DNA of 64,000 bases from the NCBI RefSeq assembly GCF_041296265.1, contig NC_091693.1, positions 21,204,001 through 21,268,000 on the forward strand, given 5' to 3'. The translations under genes were made by a program, and so were the position numbers. This DNA is from Equus caballus. Its lineage: Eukaryota; Chordata; Mammalia; Perissodactyla; Equidae. Positions 24,901-33,965 of this stretch are shown here, in pieces. The notes below the pieces were generated by a model that searched no databases, had not been told where the DNA came from, and was given only the letters and a program-made list of their open reading frames with translations. The stretch's first letter is position 1. Each line of letters begins with the position of its first letter.

Positions 24901-27900
24901 GAACAGACAGAGAGAGAAGTGGCCAGTTGGGAGGATGCTATGCGTAGGGGGTTGGAGTTCACCCTAAAGTCAAATTATCTGCAGGTAAACCAGAACCCAG
25001 GGCTGAGGGGGTCCTGGGAGCAGTCGGGGGAGCTGGCATCGTGGCCCTGCTTTCTCTCTGCCTTTTTCTCATCTTCAGGTGAGAGTGGGCTCCAGGGACT
25101 GAGGGAGAGGCCTGGGGTGGGAAGGGCATAAGGTCTCAGAATGTCAAAAAGCCTGAGCTGGAGGAACTGGACTGGTTGGAAAGCCAGGAGCCGGGGAAGG
25201 GAGGCTGAGCGGTGGCACGAATCAGACTGTAACCAACAGGGCCAAGCATGGGGTCTATTCCCAGCCTCTGCTCCAGCTCTTCGGTTGGGGGAGCATCTGG
25301 AGACTGACCCCACCTCCTCCTACCTCGTTCAGCACTTCCCAGGTCTTCACAAGGAGTAGGGGGTGGCCTGCCTACTCGAGGCCCCAAATAACCAGGCTGA
25401 AATGCCCGGGGCTGTTCCCTTAGAGTGAAGATCTGCAGGAAGAAGGCAGCGCAGCCAGTGCAGAGCACAGAGGACGTGAACTCAGTCGAGGGCTCAGGCT
25501 CTGGGGTGAGTGAGGGGATTTGAGCTGCATTCAACATTATCCCTGGTTTTTGCCCCTTGGGAACGGCCCTTGGGCATTTCCATGTTTACATCCAACACTC
25601 CCGGAATTCCACGTGTGGTCATTTTAAATTATCGACTCACCTGCTCTGATGGCTCTACTTCTGGTGGGATAAGTACGTAGTCCACTTGTTTTTCAGGGGG
25701 TATTTATGCCTCATGATGTGATTATCATTTTCCCCTGGAAATGATAGCCTTTCCTTCTGGTGTTGGTTACTGGGGAAAAGTAATGACCCAAACGCAGTCT
25801 GTGTCAGACCCACTAGGTCCAAGGAAAGTGGAAGACATGGGCCCTAGGGCAGAGAGCCAAGAACCCCACAGTCGCAATTCATCACCCCATTCTGCACTTT
25901 TCAAATCTACTGGCAAGTTTATTTAATTATCAATACTGAATCTATGGAAGTATACTTTACGCAGAATAAAATGCACCCATTTAAGTGTAAGTTACATGAA
26001 TTTTGACAAATGTGTACACCCTGTAACCATGTCCACAATCAAGATGAGGGACATTTCCATCACTCCCAAAATTCCCCTGTTCCCCTTCCCAGTCTATGCC
26101 CCCTTCCCAGCAATCACTGATTTCTGTCACTAAAGATTAGTTTTACCCATTCTGGAACTTTGTAGAAATGGAATCTGCAACATGTACTCTGTATAGCTGG
26201 CTGTATCACTTCATTAAAAGATGTAAAAATCTTAAACATGTATGCCGCCAACAACAGAGCATCATCCATCAAAACAAATGAACCAAAACTGACAGAGCTG
26301 CAAGGAGAAATAGACACGCCCACAACCATAGTTGATTATTTCAAAAATCCTTTCTCAATAACTGGTAGAACAAGGAGACAGAAAATCATTTTTTTAAAAT
26401 TCAGTTTACTTAGTTCCCTGTCCTGTTTCTCCTTGGTCCATCTTGGGAATGGAGTCCTCAGGGTGTGCTAAGCCCCCATCAGGAATCCTGGGGATGGAAT
26501 CGTGGATGCCAGGAATCAGGATGTATCTTTTCCATTACTTTGCTTTCAAAGTTTCAGTGAACTTTTTTTTAATGACTGTCTCTTGTAGTCAGTCGAGCCC
26601 AGTGGTTCAAAGCTCTGGAGCCAGACTGCCTACATCTAAGCCTCCTTTCCCTACTGACGAGCTGTGTGACCCTGAATGAATGAGGTGCCCTCTCTGACCT
26701 TTGTTTATTTTCTGTGACAGGGGGATATGAGGAGACCCTGTGTCACCGAGTAGTTGTGAGCAGTACTTAAAACAGCACCTGGGCATACTGAGCACAGGAC
26801 TCATTACCACGTGTCAGAACCCTTCCCTTTCCAGCGAGTGAGTCCCAAGGGTGGTTTGTTGATGTTATTTTCTTCCCTGTTGCATCCCCAGGGCCTAGAG
26901 GAATGCCTGATTCACAACTCACAGCAGGTACTCAGTAAATATTTCTGGAATAAATCACTAAATAACCATCTTGTTTCCATTAAAATCTCTGTCTGTCTTT
27001 TGATGGGTGAGTTTCATCCATACGCTAATACTGTAGCCGTGATTATTCACAGACGCGATTCTTTCTTTCTCGTGTTTTGGCTGCAGTAGATTAGCACAGC
27101 TGATCCGTCGTTGGCTTTCATCTTGCTCACTCTGGGCAGCCTTCTCCCTCTCTTCTATTTGCTCTTCAACAGCAAAGCCCTTTCCTCCTGATCTGAGAAC
27201 TGTTTGTCTTTGCCTCTCTGAGCTGCTGTTTGAGGGTTTCTGTTTCATGAGTCTGTAGCCTGAGGGTGTGGAGGGCAGGGAGCAGCTATGGGCAAGGTGT
27301 CTGTTACCATCTTTCCTTCAGAACCTGCTATCTTCTAGCTATCTGTCCATCTTCTAGAGCCTGTCTGAAAACTGGGTGTGCCCCCTTGCCCCTGCTTTGT
27401 TTCAAAATCTCTCCTGTCTCAAATTGAGAACTTGAATTGTATTTCTTTTATATTTGTTTAGTAACTGCTTCTCCTAGGAAACCATCATCTGTATGGTGTC
27501 AGGGGCTGAGTCTGCTTTCTTCATCACTGTACACACGGCACCTGGCACACGGCCCCAACAGAGGATGGCGCTATAGCGAGAAAGAGCTGGGTGTGAGTAC
27601 TGGCTCAGGGGTGCATGTAGAGAGACGTGTGTCTTCAGGGCAATGCACGTAATCTCTCTTAGCATTAGTTTTGCCATTTGTAAGATGAATAGGATAATAC
27701 TATCCTCTCCTCTCATTTTTTTAGAATACAATGTGATTAATATAAACATTCACTAAGGATGGGGCAATCTCAATTATCAACTATTTTTGAATAATCGAAT
27801 GGGTAAAAGGTCAAAGTTCCATCTGTCTCACTCCCATTCTGGTCTTGGCTGCCCTCTCCCAGACCCTGTTGCCCGGCTCTGAATCTCTTCTCTTCCTTCC

Positions 27901-28080
27901 ACTCAGGCGCATCAGCACCAGGTCAGGACAGACTACCCTTCAGACTGCCCAGCCCCTGCTGGAGCGAGCCCCATCTCAAGAGAGGAAATGGAGCTCCAGG
28001 AGACTTTCCTGAGTGTTCACAAGCCTCAGGAACAAAAAGTCACCAACAGCGAGTCCGCAGAGATCAAGAGACACAAGTGA
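21920..28080 (+). CDS. SIGLEC6: SIGLEC6-like receptor, nine coding exons, no tail tyrosine motifs
   Basis: A type I membrane Siglec predicted at 543 residues. Coding exons: 21920-21962, 22040-22411, 22580-22858, 23052-23099, 23600-23854, 23938-24222, 24985-25078, 25424-25505 and 27907-28080. All introns are GT-AG and all phases agree. Domains: signal peptide about 1-18, V-set to 138, C2 139-231, linker 232-247, C2 248-332, C2 333-427, membrane helix 437-458, tail 459-543. R118 in YFFRME is the family's sialic-acid-binding arginine. The linker (YAPQNMAISISQGNS), the membrane-edge IFRVK and tail pieces RKKAAQPVQ and HQHQ match human Siglec-6 as I recall it. Oddities: human Siglec-6 has three Ig domains, this has four; the ITIM reads ELQETFL and the distal motif SESAEI, so both tyrosines are gone. 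The start chosen opens a hydrophobic leader; an ATG at 21909 is out of frame. SIGLEC5 is the main alternative identity. Confidence 0.85.
22040..22411 (+). CDS. SIGLEC6: SIGLEC6-like exon 2, V-set sialic-acid-binding domain
   Basis: A 372-base exon, phase 1 on both sides. It shows [15 protein letters not shown] (C38 and C43), FWFRKG, FFLLGDPHAQNCSLSIRD (C100), then DSGTYFFRMED with the key arginine R118. The cysteine pattern is typical of Siglecs, where one cysteine bonds within the sheet and another bonds to the next domain. The V-set ends in FSLNVT. Of the V-set exons in this window it is the only one fully open that also keeps the arginine. Confidence 0.9.
22580..22858 (+). CDS. SIGLEC6: SIGLEC6-like exon 3, first C2-set domain
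   Basis: A 279-base exon, the same length as the homologous exons in the pseudogenes at 30974 and 40104. Motifs: [38 protein letters not shown], then PRPQDHGTSVTCQV. Cysteines and the tryptophan core are intact. Confidence 0.9.
23052..23099 (+). CDS. SIGLEC6: SIGLEC6-like exon 4, 48-base linker
   Basis: Encodes YAPQNMAISISQGNST between the first and second C2 domains. The 48-base linker exon is a hallmark of CD33-related Siglecs and is conserved in length at 31483, 40597 and 50675. Confidence 0.88.
23600..23854 (+). CDS. SIGLEC6: SIGLEC6-like exon 5, second C2-set domain
   Basis: A 255-base exon. Motifs: LPILEGQAVRLLCVADSNP, SWFWGSPALNATPIS, then GGDFTCLARHPLGSQ. The SPALNATPIS stretch is shared with human Siglec-5 and Siglec-6. 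Confidence 0.88.
23938..24222 (+). CDS. SIGLEC6: SIGLEC6-like exon 6, third C2-set domain
   Basis: A 285-base exon with PPQLLGPSCSWEDEDLHCGC, SVRWRLGERLLEGNSS, GPWANSSLSL and RVSCEARNVHGA. This domain type is known from Siglec-5, -10, -11 and -14 but is absent from human Siglec-6, so it is the main departure from that orthologue. Phases fit exons 5 and 7. Confidence 0.88.
24273..24735 (-). mobile_element. MLT1-type MaLR LTR fossil in intron 6
   Basis: An ERVL-MaLR solo LTR in antisense. It begins TAGTTTCCTAGGGCTGCACT, runs through TTCTGGAGGCCAGAAG and AAGGGCCCAACCTAATGACC, and ends ACCCATAACAGC. It is an old, broken fossil with no internal viral genes. It lies between exons 6 and 7. Confidence 0.85.
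24985..25078 (+). CDS. SIGLEC6: SIGLEC6-like exon 7, transmembrane segment
   Basis: Encodes GKPEPRAEGVLGAVGGAG, then IVALLSLCLFLIF and the start of the tail. The hydrophobic stretch (about 437-458) has no Lys or Arg inside, unlike the DAP12-pairing Siglec-14/16 type. The KPE.RA.GVLGAV opening matches human Siglec-6. Confidence 0.88.
25424..25505 (+). CDS. SIGLEC6: SIGLEC6-like exon 8, membrane-proximal tail
   Basis: An 82-base exon reading RVKICRKKAAQPVQSTED then VNSVEGSGSG, ending in phase 0. The basic start is the stop-transfer region. Human Siglec-6 has an almost identical RKKAAQPVQNTDDVN, which is the strongest single orthology signal. Confidence 0.85.
25920..27800. repeat. Intron 8 repeat island: L1 pieces, MIR and L2
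   Basis: Intron 8 (25506-27906) is 2.4 kb and mostly repeat-derived. I see an L1 3' piece in antisense at 25930-26160, an L1 ORF2 endonuclease scrap in sense at 26215-26390, a MIR at 26593-26800, an L2 3' end with GTACTCAGTAAATATTTCTGG at about 26875-26965 and another MIR at about 27590-27750. No extra Siglec exon is visible. Confidence 0.7.
27907..28080 (+). CDS. SIGLEC6: SIGLEC6-like exon 9, tail lacking ITIM tyrosines
   Basis: Follows a CACTCAG acceptor in phase 0 and encodes 57 residues to TGA at 28078-28080. The exon aligns along its length with the ITIM exon of human Siglec-6: HQHQ near the start, SPIS in the middle, then the ITIM region reading MELQETFLSV where the family has ELxYAxLxF, and NSESAEIKRHK where the family has TEYSEIK. 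The two key codons are GAG (28000-28002) and TCC (28054-28056). The only remaining tail tyrosine is Y496 in RTDYPSD. The frame and length are kept, which argues against random decay of the exon as a whole. Confidence 0.85.
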   Translation, partial: AHQHQVRTDYPSDCPAPAGASPISREEMELQETFLSVHKPQEQKVTNSESAEIKRHK

Positions 28081-28377
28081 GGAATTATTTTCTCGCAGTT
28101 CTGGAGGCTGGAATCACAGACCAACAGCTCAGCAGGGCTAGTTCCTTCTGAGGTCTCTCCCTGGGGCTTGCAGAGAGCTTCTTTCTGTGTGTGTCTGTGT
28201 CCCAATTTCCTCTTCTTATTAAGATATCAGGTGTGTTGGATTAGAGCCCACCCTAGTGTCCTCATTTTCACTAAATTACTTCTTTAAAGACCCTATCTCC
28301 AAATACAGTCTCATCCTAAGATACTGGGCTTAGGACTTCAACTTATTAATGTCATGATTTTTCTGCCCATAACACTC
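28081..28377 (-). mobile_element. MLT1-type MaLR LTR fossil abutting the stop codon
   Basis: An antisense ERVL-MaLR LTR fragment that begins at the base after the SIGLEC6-like stop codon (TTTTCTCGCAGTTCTGGAGG at 28089-28108) and ends CTGCCCATAACAC. It is a broken fossil with no viral genes. By position it supplies the proximal 3' UTR of the host transcript. Confidence 0.8.
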
Positions 28378-28429
28378 AGCCTTTGACTATTTTAAAATTG
28401 ATGGCCTTCTTGTCAATGGTATGAATCCT

Positions 28430-29010
28430 CTAGTATATGTGGAAAACCACAGGGCTTGTGTTCAAAAGAACTGAGTTCAAATCCATCTATGCCACTGATT
28501 GACTGAGTCCTTTTATCTCTATGTGTTCACTTTACTGTTCTGCAAAGGAGATGAATCAACCTTTTAATCAGATTATTGTGAGAGAGCCAGGAAAAGGGAC
28601 ATAGAAACAGCTAACAGAATCCTGACGGGAAGATTTTTGTGAACTGAGAACCCAGGATTTGTCTGGAGTTTTGGTGGCTGTTTTAACAGAAAGTTTCTGC
28701 TCACAGTTTCTCCTAAGATGGGGAGGGGCCAGTCCCAGAGTCCACAGAACTTTTCCCCCTAGGATTGGAAGCGAGGCAAGGATGGCTGCTCTTACCACTT
28801 CTATTCAACAATATATTGTAGATCCTCCGCTGTGCAATGTATGCAAGAAATAGATATCAGAGCCCTCCTGGTCGTAAAGTAAGAAGTAGAACAGTCTTTA
28901 TTCACAGACAACATGGTTGTGTCCATAGAAAATCTAAAGTTATCCACAAAGACCTTGCTAAAACCAAGAAAAGAGTTTGGCAAAGTGTTAAGATACCAGT
29001 TCAAATGACA
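28430..29010 (+). mobile_element. MIR followed by an L1 ORF2 fragment
   Basis: 28430-28580 has MIR character (GAGTTCAAATCCATCTATGCC and a CTGTTCTGCAAAGGAGATGA tract). 28785-29010 reads as a diverged L1 reverse-transcriptase piece around ACTTCTATTCAACAATATAT. Neither is coding now. Confidence 0.65.
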
Positions 29011-30300
29011 AACTTCCTTTGCAATGCTATGTGTTGGCCAAGGAGAATGAGAAATTATTATTTTGTCTTTCTGCAAGGAAAGATTCTCCCTGAGCTAAGG
29101 TATGCTGCCAATCTTCCTCTTTTGAAAATCTTTTTCCTCCTCAAAGCCCCAGTGTGTGATTGTATGTCCTAGTTGTGAATTGTTCTAGTTCTTCCTTGTG
29201 AACCGCCAGCACGGGGTGGTGTTGTCCCACCTACTCCTCATGACCTCCCACCTGGAGAGTCCTGGTCACATCCCTTCTGCCAATTCCATCTAGATTTCTG
29301 GTTTCCTGGTGGCTTGTCCAGCTCTCCGTGGTGTCCTGGTCTGTCAAATTCACCTCACTGTCTCGTCTCAGAACAGAGTAGGATTTATCCCTGTGCGTTT
29401 GGAGAAATGAAGGACAGGGTAAATGACTGAAAGACTGCCTCCTCATATTTGGAAGAAACATAACTGAAACTTAAGGGTGAGAAAGGTTGAAATGACAAGA
29501 CGTCAACAGATATGCCGTGGAAGAACTAAGCAGAAGAGAGTTGGTGTCACCGTGCTAACGTCAGAGGAGTGAGTCCTGGAGGCAAAGGGTGTTAGGAATG
29601 GGCACTTCATAAAAATCAAAGCTTTAATTCACATCCCCAAAGTAAAATTCTGAAATGTATGCATCAACAATGGAGTCTCAAAGTACGCAAAGCAGACATA
29701 TTCACAGAATTACAGCTCCTGTCACAGGGAGCTCCAGCTGCCGAGACACTTATTTTCTTCCCAGTGGACAGTGACGCTCGGGGCTGCATTGGGGGCTGGT
29801 GTGTGAATCGTGAGCAGAGGGGGTTATCTACCACATGGAAGCTGAGGGAGAGAGGACAGTTAGCCTCTTCATCCCACCCCCCATGCCTCCTCCATCTCTC
29901 ACATCTTCATCCCAGCCCTGGACCGTCCTCCACACCATCTACAGCCTGTAACTCAGGGGGTCTGGCCACAAGGCTCCCATTCTCACTTTGCAGAAAATGC
30001 CCCTGAGAGGAAGGGCATCAACAGGGAGGCAGAGAATGGGGCTCAGGCCCTGTGTGGGGTTAGAATTTGGGTGAGGATCTCACCATCCCTGGTCCAGGGT
30101 CCCCAGGAGTGGACGTGGGTGGAGGATGGTTGACTATAGGGCCTGTCCCAGCCCCAACAGCGTCTGGGTGTGAACTTCCTCCTCTGAGGAGGATCACTGT
30201 TCTCCCCTCACCCTCATCTTCCTGTTGGAGGCTCCTCAAAATCTTGCAACTTTTAGTTTCCGAGAGACAGCCTGAGAAACAGACTTTCCCAGGGAACCTG
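29011..30300. other. Intergenic sequence upstream of the second Siglec unit
   Basis: No clear repeat or gene. It presumably holds the old promoter side of the pseudogene that starts at 30319. I could not identify a TATA box or other promoter element with confidence. Confidence 0.35.
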
Positions 30301-32239
30301 ACGTCTCCAACCCCAGACATGCTGCTGCTGCTGCTGGCCTGGCTCTGGGGTTGGGAGGGGCCTGAGGGCCAGAGGAAGCCAGAGGAGGATTACCGATTAC
30401 AAGTGCGGGGGTCAGTGATGGTGCAGGAGGGCCTGTGTGTTTCTGTGCCCTGCTCCTTCTGCTATCCCTGGAGTGTCTGGGTTATCTTTACACTGGGTCA
30501 GTGTAAGCTGACCTCGGCAGCTGGAGCTTTACACTGCTGGTTCCAGGAAGGGACCAATACAGACCAAGATGTTCCAGTGACCACAAACAACCCAGATCGT
30601 GAAACGCAGAATGAGGCCCCGGGCCTATTCCACCTCCTTGGGGACCCCCAGGTCTACAATTGCTCCCTGGACATCAAAGATGCCAGGAAGAGGGACAAAG
30701 TCTCATCTTTTGAGGGGGTGGAGTGAGGAAGTACAAAATGGAATTACATATCTAACCATCTCTCCGTGCACGTGACCGATAAGGAATGGGCTCCAAGAGA
30801 GGTCACAGGGGAAGGACAGGGGTACCCTGGGGCAGGGCTGGGATGGGCCTTTCCATCCTGCGAGGGAGTTGTGGGTGCAGCATGTCAGGGCTCAGAAAGA
30901 GCAGCTGGACCCAAGTAAGGGTTGGACCTCGAACCCTTCCCCTGATTCCCATATGTCCCTATCTCCTCACCAGCTTTGACCTACACGCCCGAAATCCTCA
31001 TCTTCGGGAACTTGGAGTCTGGCCACCCCAGGAACCTGACCTGCTCTGTGCCTGGGCCTGTGAGTGAGGCACATCCCCCCATCTTCTCCTGGATGGGGGC
31101 CTCCGTCTACCACCAGGTCCCCACGATTGCTCACTCTTCAGTGTTTACACTCACCCCGCAGCCTCAGGACCATGGCACCAGCCTCACCTGTCAGGTGACC
31201 TTGCCTGGTGCTGGAGTGACCACAACAAAGACCATCCACCTCAACGAGTCCTGTGAGTGCTAAGCTAGGACACCCGGATTCCTGAGGGGGTCCTGAGGCC
31301 AGTAGGGATGGGAGGTCAGGACTTTGGACACTGGGTGTTAAGTCCCCAGAATTCAGGCTGGGAGGTGGTCGGGAGAAGGCCCACATCTACCCTTCCTTCA
31401 ATTATGCAGCTCCTGGGGACAAGGGCCAATGTCTGCCCAGCCCTCACCACTGGTGTGGGTCCACCATGTCTTTCTCTCCCAGACTCTCCACAGAACTTGG
31501 TCGTAACTGTCTTCCAAGGAAACAGCACAGGTAGGAAGGAGCCCCCTCCTGGGCTGTAGGGAGCAGAGCCTGTTCCAGCTCAGGGCAGGACCGGGTCCTT
31601 GCCTCACCCTGGACTCACCCTAGTGACCAGAGGCCCCCTTGTAGGTGGACCCAGAGGTCCCTCTCATCCTCAGTCCCCATGGCCTCTGTGAGCAGCCATC
31701 CTATCAACCCCTCACTCTCCCCAGAATTCTCCACCCTCCTCAGCTCCACAAGGAGAGCAGGGAGACATTCTCTGGGCAGAGCCCACCCCTGGAGCCCCCT
31801 TATAATGTGTCCCCTGACAATTCCTCCAAGCTAGTCTTTTCATTTTCCCTAACAATTGTTCGTTTAAGTTCTTTTGCACAGATAATGTATTCACATGGCC
31901 AAAAATTCAAAATGCACAACGCAGTCTGTCCTCAGATGCCCAGTTTCCTCCCAGGAAGTGATCCGTGTCCATAGGCTGCTCTGAGCCTTGGTTTGTTCAC
32001 CTAAAGGATCTTAAGGGTCATTTGATGTCAGTAGCACAGACTGTCCTCATTCTTCTCCGTGACTGTGCTGTATTCTACGGCCTGGTGGATCTGATTCTGC
32101 ATTCTAGTGGAATACCATGGCATTCATTTTATTCTACTAACAGAAACACTGCAATGAGCAATCTGGTATCTCCTTTCTCAGGGGTGTGTGTGTGTGTCTT
32201 TAGGATAAATTCCTAAAAGTTAAAGAGCTGGGTCATGTG

Positions 32240-33030
32240 TTCTTTCTATTTTTTTATTGAGGTATAATTGGCATATAACACATAGTAGTTTCACTTGTAC
32301 AACTTCATGATTCATTTGTATACATTGCAAAATTATCACCATAATTAGTTTAGTTAATATCCGTCACCATACGTAGTTACAGAAATTTTTTCCTTGTGAT
32401 GAGAAATTTTAATATCTACTCTGATAGAAACTTTCAAATATGTAATATGGTATTGTTAACTATATTCACCATGCTGTATATGACATCCCCAAGACGTATT
32501 TACTTCATAACTGGAATTTTGCACACCCCACCCCCTGCCTCTGGCAACCACTAATCTGTTTTCTGTATCCATGAGCTTCCTTTTTGTCCTTTTATAGATT
32601 CCACACATATAAGTGAGATCCTACAGTCTCTCTTTTTCTGTCTGACTTCTTTCATTTAGCGTAATGTCCTCAAGTTTCGTCCATGTTGTCACACATGGCA
32701 AGACTTCATTCTTTTTCATGACTGAGTAGTATTCTATTGTATATCTTTATCACATCTCCTTCACCCATTCCTCTGTCGGTGGGCACTTAGGCTTTGTCCA
32801 AGTCTTGGCTGTTGTGGATAATGCTGCAATGAATGTGGGGTGCAGACATCTTTTTTTCATTTTCTTCCTGTATATACCCAGAAGTGGAATTACTGGATTA
32901 TCAGGTATTTCTATTTTTAATTTTTTGAGGAATCTCCACACTGTTTCCCATAGTGGTTGCACCAATTCACATTCCCACAAATGGTGTACAAGAGTTCCTT
33001 TTCTCCACATCCTATATTTTGGAGAGATAT
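32240..33030 (-). mobile_element. L1M 3' end in a pseudogene intron
   Basis: Antisense old L1. Motifs include TTATTGAGGTATAATTGGCA near 32252, CACTAATCTGTTTTCTG, a TTCCACACATATAAGTGAGA tract, TAATGCTGCAATGAATGTGG and CAGAAGTGGAATTACTGGAT. It enlarged the intron between the linker and second C2 exons. Confidence 0.85.
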
Positions 33031-33544
33031 GGCTAAATTGTTCTCCATTGAGCTTGGATGAGCTGACATCCCCACCAGAGATGGGTGACGTGTAGGTATT
33101 CTCCCAGGTTCACCAAACCTGGGGTTGGGGGGCAACTTTAAGATCTTTGACCATATTGGGTGAACTTTGGAATCTCTGTATAGTTTTAATTGTCATTTTC
33201 CTTGTTGTGCATGACGTTGCACATGATTTTATCTGATGAAGAATTATTTGTGTTTCTTTTATTCTGTGAACTGTCTATTCATCGTCTCTGCCCGTCTTCT
33301 ACTGAGTGACTTGACTTTTTCTTATTTGTTCTTGGAGACATTTTCAAGTGAGAGGAATGAGCCATTGTTCTGTCATAGGAGTTGTGATGACTTTATTCAG
33401 TATGCCATCACCTTTTTTTTGGTGGTCAGTAATCATTACAATGCTTAGGGATCTATTTATGTCTGTGGTCACATTTATCAATCTCTTCTCTATGGCTTCT
33501 GTTTTTCTCACTTTGAGTTTATAAAAACAACTCCCCACTTTTCC

Positions 33545-33965
33545 TCCTGTGGCCTCATTTCTGAAGACCCACCCCCAGCCTCAGCCCCTTTCCCTCCAAA
33601 CCTGCAGGCTTATTTGCTTTTCCCTGGACATGCACAGGCCTTGGTCCTCTTTGCGCTTTCTGTTCCTCCTTCTTGCAATATGCTCTTCCACCCCTCAGCA
33701 TCATCTTGCTGCCCCTGCTTACCCCTCACCTTCACAAAGCTGCCTCTTCCAGGGAGCCCTCCTGGCCCTGCCAGTCTCACTTACATAGCCATCCTCAGAA
33801 CCCCTGTAGCCAAGTGTCACTGCCATCATATGTGTCATGTGGTGTGAGCACCTGTTACTAGGTCCCCACTCCTCCCCAGCCTGAGTTTCTAAGACTGAGT
33901 CCCTTCAGAAAGACCTCATTGAATCAGTCTTGGTGTCACATGAAGACATGAATGAATGAAAGTGT
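33545..33965 (+). mobile_element. L2 3' end
   Basis: A C/T-rich L2 body (GGCCTTGGTCCTCTTTGCGC, AATATGCTCTTCCACCCC) ending in a GAATGAATGAA tail. It is an ancient LINE2 fragment. Confidence 0.65.

Noticed and set aside
24985-25078. Possible activating Siglec-14/16-type receptor
   Set aside because: No Lys or Arg lies within the hydrophobic segment; the first Arg is at its cytoplasmic edge, as in inhibitory Siglecs.
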